Shown piece after piece: positions 11,396-21,990 of a stretch of 64,000 bases of DNA. The position numbers and the translations under genes were made by a program. Numbering within the stretch: the stretch's first letter is position 1; the number at the start of each line of letters is the position of its first letter. The notes beneath the pieces were generated by a model that had not been told where the DNA came from, did not search any database, and saw nothing but the letters and a program-made list of their open reading frames with translations. Source of the DNA: Rhodocollybia butyracea (Eukaryota > Basidiomycota > Agaricomycetes > Agaricales > Omphalotaceae); the NCBI GenBank assembly GCA_015501585.1, contig JADNRY010000257.1, positions 24,207-88,206 of the forward strand. Reading direction: 5' to 3'.

Positions 11396-12917
11396 CTAAA
11401 AATCAATAACATCCCTAATTCCCATAGCATCATTCTCTCCTAGCTTCAACTCGCATATCAAATCAAATCCAGAAAGTATAGTCATGATAGAGACAGGAGA
11501 GACGGTGACCGCCCAAACCGCGTAACACTGTATGACCCATTTTGCAGCCTTAAACTTGTATGCGCTCGTCATAAGTGCGGTAAGAACGATATACGATGCA
11601 CAGTCAGCCCAGAACCCAACACGACATCCACATACATCACAGAATTTGTTATCACAGGCCACTAGACATGCGCGGCGAATCCCTGCAGCCAATGCCACAG
11701 CTCTGGATGATACAATATCGTCCGAAAGTCCATCGATTGCGTGGAAATCATCAACAGTAATAATGGCTTCTTCGAGTAGTACCGTGCAGGAGGGACATAT
11801 CTCTGGAGGAGCAATGCCGGGGATATCAAGAAGCTCGATCGCGGGGGCTGGCATATAACCAGTAGTGATTCGTTCCCGAAGAAGATCTTCAGCACTGATG
11901 GTCATCGCTCTTGCCCAAGAACCAGATATATCGTCAACATCGAATCCAGAGAGCACCATATCTCGGCGCGACGCGGCGAGGAGCGCTGTAGCTTCTGGAG
12001 AGGAAAATCGGGAAAGTAATCGAGTGTACTTGACCAATCTCTGCCATGACCTGTAGCGAGTGTTGAACGGAGACCATGCTGCTGTAGCTATGCCTTCCAC
12101 ATCACCGTATAGCACTGTGCCATTCTGGCCGACACGCTGGACCAAAGGATCAATGGTAGAGGTGGCAAAGGCACAATGGACTGAATACTGTGCCACTCCA
12201 GCTGCAGATGCGTACATGACACATGAAATGCGATTAGAGCAAGCACGATCGAATGACGGTGCCTACGAATAAACCCGCCCTGGTGCTCTTGTAGAGGCTC
12301 TTGTCTTGATATGCTGCCGGGCAGAGGACAGCACAATCTCCGATGACAAAAGGCACCCAATCTTCAGGAGATATATCAGCTGGACCTAAATTTGACGCGC
12401 CACATTTCTCTTCCACCCATTTCTCCTGGATCGGACGCACAAACATCTGAATATCGTAGTTGAGCAGTGCACCAAAAATGGTACCCTGCATCTTTGTCCC
12501 AATCTCCTTCCCATACTTATCTGCAACGGCCATTACATACGAAAAGCCGCCATGGTGCCCCTCATCACGATCGAAGTCGTAATCAACGGTTCCCATAAGA
12601 TTGACAATATCAATGTAAACGGCATCTTCTGGGTCCGCGCAAATGGAACCAAAGAGGATTGGAAATGTCACCAGAGGACCTATAAGCCCGTAGCCTATAT
12701 TTTCTGAGCGTCGGCGGTAAATATCCATATACTCTGAGTTGTGCAACCAAGCCCTTCCGCCTGTGCTGGTTTTCGGCCCGACTTCATTGAGCGAGTCGAG
12801 GTTGGGATAACGAGTAATCAGCATTTCAAGCCCTTTGACTTGATGAATGACGTCGCTCTCGACCCCTTGACGGATGCGTTCATATACGTCTCTGCAAACC
12901 GCAACGTCCTGGACCAT
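11396..12917 (-). CDS. Unrecognised two-exon protein with cysteine-rich C-terminal segment
   Basis: I do not recognise this protein. The best model is exon 1 12917-12267 (217 codons), a 79-base intron (GTAGGC donor, CACAG acceptor, a CTAAT branch-like site) and exon 2 12187-11396, giving about 480 residues in phase 0. Without the intron the two open frames would need a frameshift. Exon 1 has hydrophobic stretches (GYGLIGPLVTFPILFGSI) between acidic segments (DYDFDRDEGHHGG). Exon 2 has CPSCTVLL and later CDNKFCDVCGCRVGFWADC, a possible metal-binding or disulfide cluster, followed by hydrophobic segments near the C-terminus. The ATG lies only 25 bases from a tRNA-Asp relic, so the true 5' end could be missing. 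Confidence 0.6.
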
Positions 12918-12941
12918 GCAAGGGGGAAGCTAACTCAATAG

Positions 12942-13037
12942 CTTGCTGGCTGGGAGTCGAACCCAGCTTTCGCGCGGTAAGAGTTATCTAAACGAGATTA
13001 TGACAGGCGCGTGTACTAGCTGATATACTACCAAGGA
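12942..13037 (-). pseudogene. tRNA-Asp pseudogene
   Basis: On the minus strand it reads TCCTTGGTAGTATATCAGC, the GTC anticodon loop, an intron of about 30 bases, then GCGCG and the T-arm CTGGG-TTCGACT-CCCAG. The 3' acceptor strand is CCAGCAA and mismatches TCCTTGG at two or more positions, so the acceptor stem is broken. Its upstream flank (13038-13110) resembles the sequence right of the LINE at 19582-19660. Confidence 0.75.
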
Positions 13038-13319
13038 AATATTTATCTTTGCCACAATTTGAAGTAGTATGCCTTATTGCACGCTGGAAGAGAGGGACCC
13101 GTTTGGCATTCACGCTGCACGGGTGTGGAGGTTGGAGCTATTGAAGGCTATTCAAGGGCCATCAGGTGTCTTCTGGATTGGCCAGTGGGTATGTATGTAT
13201 GATATATATGTGGGTAAATCTCAATAGACCAAGTCGATGAAAAAGTACCACAGAGTAAGTCAGTCAGTGGGATGGCCAAAAATAATAGTACAGATTCCAG
13301 AAAGGCGTTATCATACCAG

Positions 13320-13402
13320 CTCCCTGGCTGGGAGTTGAACCCAGCTTTCGCGCGAATATCAATGATTGGACTGGACATGACAGGCGAGTGTACTAACCGA
13401 TA
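13320..13402 (-). pseudogene. tRNA-Asp gene, 3' part, interrupted by a LINE
   Basis: On the minus strand this holds the D-loop remainder (ending at TATCGGTTAG), the GTC anticodon loop, the intron and a complete T-arm with CCAGGGAG. The match to tRNA-Asp stops at 13402. The missing 5' part, TCCCTGGTAGTATAT, is found at 19581-19567 on the other side of the LINE. Confidence 0.85.
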
Positions 13403-13587
13403 ACTAACCGAACCACCACCATCGATTTTTCTAGATCGATTCAACGGCCGCCACGATACTATATCTGCCTCAGAAAACTCATACTCGTTAACTCTAACGC
13501 TCACCGTACTTCGGAATACTATTTTCACCATACGGCGACGATTTTTATCTGAAACATTCTGAGACACGACCAGCCTTCACTTACAAA

Positions 13588-15159
13588 ATGGCCAAAACTA
13601 TTCAAGAACTCATCGAGGACGCCGTTAACACAAACAGAGGACGAGAGCGGTATGTACCTCATGCCCAATCGCAAGGCGCAAGCACGTCATCTGGCACGAC
13701 TGGTAACCCACCTTCCGCTACGCCTCTTCCTCCTCCCGCTCCTTCATCTGGCCGGTCTTTGGCCATGCAGTCCTCTGCGTCGTTCTCGCATCGTGAATCA
13801 GGCGCCGACACCGAAACACAACCGGAAACCGCTTCTAGTACCTCTCAGAACATTACCACTGTCGGTTCCTCAGGAAAAGCTTCGAAAAAGCCGGCTTCTG
13901 CCGAGTCCTCCACCGCCGGGCCCTCACAAAAGACACCAACGAAGACTGTCTCTTCCCAGTCCTCTTTCAACCTTCCCTCGCTGCACTACCCACCAAACTC
14001 GAGGCTCATTCCAAACACCATGGGCACCAAGGAATCCGCTACCGCCGCCAGATATCGTTGTGATAGCAATGATCTTCGCCTCGAGGGTATGCTTAGGACG
14101 GAAACAGCAGCCACGAGGGAACACATCCAAAACCTCAGAGACAGCCTCCGACAGCACGAGGACAGCCACCAGAGCGCTCACCACGATCTCGTACAGGACA
14201 ACCTGGTCACTCACGAGGACGTCGACGACCTGCAGAAGCGGGTACATGATCTGGAGAGTACTAGAGGATCTTACGACTTCGTTTATCGCCGCCTGGATCA
14301 GTTGGAACAACGCATTCCGGACCCAAGCCAACCTCCTCTCACATATGTCCGTACAAGCCGAGCGATATCTCCTCCAGCTCCTCTGGGACGTTCGGCCTCT
14401 ACTGACCATCTTCCCTCCCACTCATCGGACATTTTTAGTGATGTGGACTTGTCGGAAATGGGACTGGAGCCTCCTCGCTACCAGTCGACGCCGCCATCCC
14501 GCGCGGCTTCTCCCACTGGCTTTGCCTCACCGACTGCCTCCTCCTCTGCCATTCGGTCGCCAACGGCTTCAATCGCTCTACAAACGCAGATAGAAGTTAA
14601 TTCGTCTCTTCTTCAACGCCTTGGATCTATTCCGCCTCTGAACATGGGCCCTAACGCCTCTACTAGTGACGTCATCGCAACGGACCAAGACTACGATATG
14701 TCTCCACCGCCGCAGTTTGCAACCCCCGACCGTACCTCGTCGCCGAACTCCACACCTCTGGTCGACCGTATTTCCCAACGGCCAGCGACACCATCACCGA
14801 TTCCAGAACAACCACCTAAACGTCGAAAGACTGGCACATCTGCATCTCGATCGCCTATCATACACTACGGCATACCGGGATCTGTAGTACGTGTTTCGAC
14901 CAAAAGTACAATATTCCACAAGAACGGTAGAGCACTCCGTGCCTTCTTCCAGACCTGGTTTGTGAGACTTGACAACGCGGCTACTCCCCTGACGTTCCCA
15001 TACCACATTGCGCATATGGGACGCGCGCGACGCCAAGTACGCCTTTTCTTCAGTAGCCCGGCCCAGGCAGGACTATTTGTCGATGCTTGGAATCGTCATC
15101 GTGCACTTATCGTCAATAACGCCGCCTTCAACGTCGCTCTCCAACCAGCCTCTGAATGA
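13588..15159 (+). CDS. LINE ORF1 protein (nucleic-acid-binding, Gag-like)
   Basis: 523 codons, uninterrupted, starting MAKTIQELIEDAVNTN. Residues 20-170 are low-complexity Ser/Thr/Pro. Residues about 170-245 are charged and helical (REHIQNLRDSLRQHED, VDDLQKRVHDLE), a likely coiled coil for trimerisation. A second Ser/Pro-rich stretch follows, with the basic cluster PPKRRKTGTSASR. The last 90 residues form a compact domain (VVRVSTKSTIFHKNGRALRA to the end) that could be RNA-binding; I cannot assign it to a named fold. It ends 54 bases before the ORF2 ATG. LINE ORF1 proteins normally coat the element RNA. Confidence 0.8.
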   Translation: MAKTIQELIEDAVNTNRGRERYVPHAQSQGASTSSGTTGNPPSATPLPPPAPSSGRSLAMQSSASFSHRESGADTETQPETASSTSQNITTVGSSGKASKKPASAESSTAGPSQKTPTKTVSSQSSFNLPSLHYPPNSRLIPNTMGTKESATAARYRCDSNDLRLEGMLRTETAATREHIQNLRDSLRQHEDSHQSAHHDLVQDNLVTHEDVDDLQKRVHDLESTRGSYDFVYRRLDQLEQRIPDPSQPPLTYVRTSRAISPPAPLGRSASTDHLPSHSSDIFSDVDLSEMGLEPPRYQSTPPSRAASPTGFASPTASSSAIRSPTASIALQTQIEVNSSLLQRLGSIPPLNMGPNASTSDVIATDQDYDMSPPPQFATPDRTSSPNSTPLVDRISQRPATPSPIPEQPPKRRKTGTSASRSPIIHYGIPGSVVRVSTKSTIFHKNGRALRAFFQTWFVRLDNAATPLTFPYHIAHMGRARRQVRLFFSSPAQAGLFVDAWNRHRALIVNNAAFNVALQPASE

Positions 15160-15213
15160 CGGTTAGGGGTGGGGAAGACTGAGATTGACTGCGTACCCTC
15201 TCCTCACCATGTT

Positions 15214-18200
15214 ATGTCTTCTAACTGTATTAGTACTACCGATAAATTGAATATTGTTAGCTGCAACTTTGGGGGATGCCTTCAGTCAAATCTTCTTCAC
15301 TCAGACTTCTGTGAAATTCTTGACAATGTTCACATTGTTGGTGTGCAGGAAACTAACCTTTACCCAGACGAGATCTGGCATGCACCGGAGAATTTCTCAG
15401 TCTTCTCTCAACCGAGGCCGACGGACTACTTCGACGATCCTTGGGGCGGTGTGGCTACGTTGGTCCGCTCCGACTTACATGCTACACTACATGAGGACCT
15501 ATGCGGTCCGGATATTGTTACAGTGGAAGTACAAGGCATACTCTTTATCAACGCGTACATCCTTTCTCCGAATACCTCTTCTGATTGGTCTCAGTGGACC
15601 GATACTCACCCATGGGATGCCTTCAAGGAGATCTGTACATTGGCAACTAACCTTAACAAGCCTTTCTTCATTATGGGAGACCTTAATGCACGAACGGAAT
15701 CACGCCGCCCTAACAACACACATCCAACTCGGATATCTCCAGATACTCACTGCACCTCACGGGGAACACAACTACTAGCTCTCTGCAACGATCTCAACCT
15801 CACCATTTTGAATGGTTCACAGGGATCCCTGGCTCACACTCTCGCTGGACCTCATTCCAAAAACGCGATACCACATACGCTACATCGGTTATCGACTATG
15901 GCATTTGTTCAGCACGCAGCACGGCCAACATTGCTTCGTTTGACGTATCCGAGCGAACGAAGTGGTCTGACCATGCACTATTATCCTTACAGATTCTGCT
16001 ACCACAACATACACTTCCCCACCTCCTTCGATCAATGGGAAACGTCCGGAATTTGTATTACCGCTGGTCACACATCTAGACCACCTTCTCGATAACGTCC
16101 TTCACACATCCCCTCCAGAGACCAGTGATGAGCTAGGGAAGCTGTATGGATGGGGTAACATCGACCCCTTACAAACAAGAAATCAGGGGTTGAAGGTATT
16201 TGCCGATGGATCAGCAACAAATAATGGGCGACAATATGCTTCAGCAGGGGCAGGGATCTATGTCGGTCCAGGTCATTCATTCAACATGGCAGCGCGGGTG
16301 ACGGGAACCCAACGAACAACCGTGCGGAACTATACTCAGTGCTACTGATTTTACAGAAGGCTCCGTTGCATCGTATACTGGATATATTCACTGATTCCAC
16401 TTATACGATACACTCTGTGGTACACTGGTCCGTTCGTAATGCTAAGTGTGGCTGGGTGTGTGCCAATGGTGACCTCCTTAAAGTCATCGTGACCTGGATC
16501 GCAGCGCGCTCAGCTCCTATCTACTTCCATCATGTTAAGGGGCATTCAGGCAACAAACATAACGACGCCGCAGATGCACTGGCAAAACATGGCACAGAGC
16601 TCCCACTACCTGCTGCTTTCTCCGCTATGGACTACTACCATATTCCTGCTCCCATCCCGTTCTCGATTCCACTTGGCCACCCAAAAGTCGATACAGATCT
16701 CCCAGAAGAGCCGGTCCCTCACAAGCAGAAACCAACTCACCAAGACACATTCCACCCTAATCATCGTCACCGGTCCTTCAAACGACAGCTGCAGGATGGC
16801 ATCTTACATCGCCTTGTTCAATGCTCGTCTGACTCAGGAGCGTTTTGGAGGCTATACAAACGCATTCGCTACCCGGGAATGCTCCCACCTTGGTGTCCTT
16901 GTCGAGCCTTGTCGAATGTTTCGTACCAAGGATGAACCCTCCACAGAATATTCCTCAGTCCTTACAGGACCGTCTCACGCAGGAATGTGAGCTATGCGAA
17001 AGGACTAAACGGTCAAAACCATCCTTCTTTCCAGCACTTAATGAGAGACTTACAGTTTATAATATTGAACGGGCCAAGGCTCACCTCACTCGATCCAATA
17101 CATCGCGGGCTACAGGCGTCGACGGCTCATCCTACTCATGGATACTAGATCTAGACAATGACATCCTATGTGATCTCCTTAACGCTTGCGTGGATGCGGG
17201 CGAGGTACCAACAGCATGGCTAACCACACTCATTAGAGCAGTTCGAAAGCGAGGCTTGCGTGACTTCACTAATCCAAATGAATACCGTGCTGTGGGCCTG
17301 GAGAGCTGTATTTTAAAGTTTCTGACTCTCATTATCCACATGAAACTTTCGGATGCGGCGGAAGCTGTAGGCATTATTCCTCCTTCCCAGAATGGTTTCC
17401 GTGAACACCACCGGACCAATAACAATGTCTTTGTTCTACGAACTTTGATTGAGGATACAAGGTCAAGAGGAGAGACATTGTACGTGGCTTTTGTCGACAT
17501 CTCAAATGCTTTCCCATCTACCAACCAACACCGTCTGTGGAACAAGCTGTATGATTATGGATTGACCGGTCGTTACTTTGACTGGCTCAAAATCTTGTAC
17601 GAGCAAATGTCATACACCATAGTCAACGATGGTGAACTCTCAGACAGCTTCCATGCTCTCTGCGGTGTTCTGATGGGCGACCCTGCGTCTCCAACTCTTT
17701 GGAACTTGTTCCTATCCTCTCTAGAGCTTGTACCGGACCCAGACGATGTTGATCTCTGTGGTATCGCAATTTCGCATTTGGAACATGCGGATGACATCGC
17801 CATCATCTCCAGAACAGCCCATGGCCTACAAAGACACCTACGCGAGCTCGAATCCTGGTGTAGCGATAACTTCCTTAAACTCGACGCAAAGAAATCGGTC
17901 ATCATGATTTTTGGGCCACTCCCTAATCCACTTCCTACTCTCTTCCTTGCGAATTCTCCTCTTCAAGTCAAAGAATCTTGGCCCTATGTGGGTGTATGGC
18001 TACAGTCTTCATCGCACGACATTTTCGCAACACATTACAAGAAAAAGATTGAAGCAGCTGTTGGATCGGCGCGAAATGTATTTGGGTGTGAACGCCTAGT
18101 CGGCAGATCTCGGATTCCCCCTCACATTGCTCGCCTCCTTTACGTCGCCCTCGTTGATTGCCACCTCACTCATGCTTGTGATGTCGCCGTGGATGTGGAT

Positions 18201-19139
18201 CCATCGTTGATGGATTCTTTATATAAAATCCAGATTCTCTGCCTTCGCCGCATCCTTGGTCTCCCTCACAACTCGACAATCTCTCCTCTCTTTACTGAAC
18301 TAGATCTTTTACCTATCCGTACCCGTCGGCTTCAGCTCAGTCTCAAATTCCTTTCCTATCTTATTTCATCACCGGATTCTAGCCTCGTTACCCTCGCGTT
18401 ACAGGCAAACAGTAATCTACGTTCTAATGGCAAACCGTGTTGGCTCATGGACATTGACTGGGCCCTGTCCAATTTACCTGGCTCTCAGGATCGTCTTCCC
18501 GCTCTCGGAGACTTGTCTCCGACACGAATTAATTCCATTATCTTAAATGTTGGAATCGCAACTTGCCACCACCTTGATAACGATCTTAATTCGATGGGAA
18601 AACTCCGCCTCCTGAAAGATCGCCTTGAACCCCAGGAGCAGGGACCACCTGTAGTTTTTTCGATCCACCTCCGTCATTACCTTGTACAGGTAAACAACTT
18701 CCGACATAGGCATTCCCTGACACGCCTTCTATGCGGTTCTCTAGCTCCTGGCCTTTTCCGGGCGACTCCAGGCAAGTGCGCCCTCAGTGATGGCCAGCTA
18801 CCAACACACGTCGCTTGTCGTCGTTGTCAGGCTCCATACGAAACACCTGAGCATGTGTTTTTACAATGTAACGCCATTCCAGTGCTCGTCAATCTACGTG
18901 CTCAATTTCGCCTGTCTGCTACTTCTTTTCTTCCCGACCCAGTCCCTCACAGCCAGCTCAGCGACGGGGACGCCCTACGTTACCTCAAACAACATATCTT
19001 CTCATGGCCGGGAGTGGCCTCGACCGCGAAATTCATTCACGAGGCAATTCAGATTTGGTCATCTTCCACTACGGGTACTCATGTTGTATATGGTTCAGAA
19101 GGTGAAGAAGGGGATTCAGACACTGGTGATCTCATTTAA
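15214..19139 (+). pseudogene. LINE ORF2: endonuclease - RNase H - reverse transcriptase - zinc knuckle
   Basis: The start chosen is ATG 15214 (MSSNCISTTDKLN). The APE-type endonuclease spans about 15245-16000 (GVQETN, MGDLNARTES, KWSDHALL with the catalytic SDH). An RNase H domain follows at about 16190-16600 (FADGSATNNG, AELYSVLL, FTDSTYT, HVKGHSGNKHNDAADALAKH). The reverse transcriptase spans about 17270-17900 (EYRAVGLES, AFVDISNAF, GVLMGDPASPTLW, LEHADDIAII). A cysteine-histidine knuckle lies at about 18810-18870 (CRRCQAPYETPEHVFLQC). The linker between endonuclease and RNase H is itself open (NIDPLQTRNQGLKVF). The frame moves 1-0-2-1-0 along the ORF, each step equal to loss of one base, near 15850, 16000, 16323 and 16600-16960. 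The RT segment alone (16845-19139) is an intact 764-codon frame. Confidence 0.85.
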
Positions 19140-19566
19140 CGTTCCTGTATGTCTCTTTTGTTCTCGCGTGACGCTCTTAGGTGTTGGTGCGCTGGTTTCA
19201 TTGCCAGTTGCGTGGGATTTGGTGACCAGTGTCTACGAGGAGAACACTGGATGCTGTCCAAGTCCAGCAAGAGCCCGTGTGGCCACAGTGCGGTTACGCC
19301 TGTACGGGGACTTGGTTTTGCCCTGACACCGCTCCTCTCGCTACCTGAGCTTAATGTGGTTCATCGAGATTTAACTTATATAAGTATGTAAAAGCCGGCT
19401 TCATCTTTTGATGACGCCTTGCTACCTTCCCTCCGTTGGCCTCGCAGTCTACCTTCTCTACGGGAGTCGAGCTCGCTGCCTGCGCCGGCGTAGGGACCGG
19501 CTGTTTCCCTTGCGGGACCACGTCAGCTTAGGCTGATTGGGCCGTGTAATCCATAATCCATAATCC

Positions 19567-19581
19567 ATATACTACCAGGGA
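19567..19581 (-). pseudogene. tRNA-Asp gene, 5' fragment right of the LINE
   Basis: The minus strand reads TCCCTGGTAGTATAT, the exact 5' end of the tRNA-Asp genes at 4911 and 5593. Its upstream flank (19582-19660) is similar to that of the tRNA relic ending at 13037. This fragment and 13320-13402 are therefore the two halves of one interrupted gene. Confidence 0.85.
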
Positions 19582-19854
19582 GATAGTTATCTATGGGGCA
19601 ATTTGGACTAGTACATCTTATTACACGTTTGATGAGAGGGACCGTTTGGCACTGCAGGCTGTTATCTCCTGAGGAGGTAGTTTCAGCTTCAGCTCCAGGG
19701 ATGTTTTCTCTGGCGCTATCCTGGGGCCCACAGATAATTCATGGCTGGGTTTAAACTTTAGAGATTCAGATATGGTTCAAGGTTCAGGTTGCTTTCAGTG
19801 CCATTATTTCCCTCACTGCATTCTGCTATGACAACTTTCCATGTCTATGTGTTG

Positions 19855-20584
19855 TGTTAAGCAAGGGAAGGTAACATCGACCCTCAACGAGAGGGGAATC
19901 ACAACAACATAGTACTTGAAGTGAAACAACGATTAAGGTTATGTAACATACATACATGTGACTAGTGTACCAGCAGAACGACCGAGCAACACAAGTACTT
20001 CAACACTCCCACTTGCGAGGAAGTGTAGCGCAGGACACAGACAACACAAAAATACATCCAAAATGATCCAAAGATCACTCCCACTGTTTCGTAGAATCAC
20101 TTCTCCAATATAACAATCTTCCAATCAGTTTAAAATACAAGGCACCAATTAAACATCAACTTCAGTTTTGGTTTTGGTTTCATTACAGAGCTGAGAGTTT
20201 GGCCTTGATTCAGGGTTTGGTTCTTCAGCTCAGGGTTGCCTTTGGAATGCAGCGGATGTAGAAGTCAAGTTGGGAATAGCAGTCATTGAGCTCCCACTGA
20301 ATCAAACTCTTCATCATCCAGTTCAGCATCATTCAGCATCGGCATTGGTTCAGGGTTCAGTATCACTTTCGAATACGGCAACCATTGATTTCAGGTTCAC
20401 TTTGCTTTTGGATAGGCAAATTTTGGGTTTGGGCTCGCTTTGCTTTTGGATAAGCAAATTTTGGATTTGGGTTCAGTTTCAGCAGCACAAGGATCAGAGA
20501 CAGTAGAACTTGAGTCTCATAATCTGTTAAGAAACAGCAAGGGAAGGTAACATTGACCCTCAATGAGGGGAATCGCAACGATGT
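19855..20584 (-). mobile_element. Short non-autonomous LTR element (TRIM-like)
   Basis: The 3' LTR is 19855-20005 (about 151 bases, TGTTGAAG to CTTAACA on the minus strand). A purine-rich tract CAAGTGGGAG lies just inside it (20006-20015). The internal region of about 520 bases has no coding capacity and contains degenerate GGTTTTGG and AGCAAATTTTGG repeats. At the other side is a partial 5' LTR (20525-20584) preceded by the putative primer site GATTATGAGACTC at 20524-20512. The primer site matches that of the large copia element at 57147-62225. Confidence 0.65.
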
Positions 20585-21080
20585 CAGTGTTGCATGGGCA
20601 ACGGGCAACGGGCAAAGGTCATGGTCATTTTTTGATGACTAGTCATTGCCGGTCACTAGGCAAAAAAAATGACCTGACCTTGGACGTAACCAAGCGCCCA
20701 TAAGCGCGCGCCGGCAGGCAGTGTGCCGATCCCCGAATAACTTATAATCGGTAGCGCCGACAAGCGGCAAGGCCCGCTACCCCATCTGTCCTTGTACGTT
20801 TATTAGCGAACAACTTTCTTTGTTAACTACAGAATGGCTAAAGCGCGGTGCAAACCAGTATAGTAGTTCTCAGTTGTACAAGCTTGTATATCTACCGCCA
20901 ATCTACGGCATGATCTTTCTACTATATGAAAAAAATCAATGCTGCAGCCGCCGACCCATAAATGCAACATAAATGAAGAGTATTCTCTCAACTCTAAAAT
21001 GAGCATAAGCTCAATCTCAGAGTACTTGACATTGGCGGGTAGACTGCCCCAACTGGAGCGAGGCGAGCGATCAAAGGATA
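20585..21080. other. Intergenic, no supported gene
   Basis: GC-rich patch near 20690-20790 (GGCGCTTGG/CGGCAAGGCCCGC), otherwise unremarkable. No open frame with a recognisable domain. Confidence 0.5.
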
Positions 21081-21310
21081 CTCGCGGCCACGGAAAAAAC
21101 GGTCCGGCATTATTTTGTGATGTATTTTGTACCGTAGATTATCTACAGATTATAGATTCCTCCCAAATGTCAAGTAGCTGAATAAGTTGTATTGATATAT
21201 ATTAGCCTCCTGAAGAGGTATGGAGCTTGTAATGCATGTACAAGGATAATAAATATGAGTGAAATAAAAAATAGGTGTATAAGCCAGACCGTTTTTTTCT
21301 GTGGCCGCGA
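21081..21310. mobile_element. MITE with 24-bp terminal inverted repeats and TA target site
   Basis: The left end is CTCGCGGCCACGGAAAAAAC followed by GGTC; the right end is its inverse with one substitution and one extra T. Each end is bordered by TA. The TA duplication and short TIRs fit a Tc1/mariner-type non-autonomous element. The interior is AT-rich without a gene. Confidence 0.7.
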
Positions 21311-21439
21311 GTATATATATTAGTGTAGGTAAAGAAGATTTGATAGCGCTGTCGATGCGGGAGGTGGATGTGTCTAACAAACTTCCAATTGAAGCCTCGA
21401 GGTCATTGGGTCCTGGCATAATGAGGTGCAAAAGTGGCC

Positions 21440-21990
21440 TGCAAAGTAAGCGTGATGAGTGCGTGTAGCATGCTCTGGGAGCTTAGTGGTAGAGTGGTCA
21501 AGAGAGCATAGAAGTGTTCAGAAGAGTGTAGATTCTAGGAGTAGAGTGCTTGGTGGGTAGAGTGCTCAAGAAGCATAAGTATACTTAAAGCAGTGCTCAA
21601 AAGAGCATAAACGTGAGATGCTAGGAGTGTAAATGTAAATTGCTCAAAGGAGTGTAGATGTTAAGTGTCCGAAGGAGCATAGACGCTCAAGTGCTGCTCA
21701 AAATAGTGAAAGAGCAGGAGTGTAGATGTAAGGTGCCCGAAAGAGCATAGAATTGCCATAGATGTAGAATGCTTGAAAGATTGTCAGTGTAAATGCTCAC
21801 ATATATGCAGTCGAACTTTTCATAATCGGTGTGATTGTTCCAGGCTTTCGTAGTCAAGACATTGAACTCATGGAAGAGAAAGGATGCGTGATGATGTACA
21901 AACTTACATAGGGTAATGGGAAGTGAATAAGCGGCTCTATGCATAGTAGATGTAAACTGCTCAAAGAGCATGTGTGGGAAGGTACAAGTG
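21440..21990. repeat. Degenerate tandem repeat with GCTC...GAGC core
   Basis: Units of roughly 30-50 bases recur: variants of GTGCTCAAAAGAGCATAGA and GGAGTGTAGATGTAAG. Many units contain the small inverted pair GCTC/GAGC. Spacing is irregular. No coding signal. Confidence 0.55.

Larger units (their letters stand above)
13403..19566 (+). mobile_element. LINE (non-LTR retrotransposon) inserted in a tRNA-Asp gene
   Basis: A 6.2-kb element with ORF1 (13588-15159), ORF2 (15214-19139), and a 3' end finishing in three tandem copies of a 7-base TAATCCA/CATAATC repeat (about 19546-19566) instead of poly(A). The left junction lies in AACCGATA and the right junction in ATATACTACC of the minus-strand tRNA-Asp gene. 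At most 3 bases (ATA) are shared, so the target duplication is 0-3 bases. It is nearly full length, with frameshifts confined to ORF2. Confidence 0.88.

Noticed and set aside
12217..12270. Frameshift between the two ORFs of the unrecognised gene
   Set aside because: A canonical 79-base intron in phase 0 explains the change of frame without invoking damage.
16095..16200. RNase H segment joined to the endonuclease by recombination
   Set aside because: The linker is open and protein-like on both sides of the presumed joint, so an integral domain is more likely.
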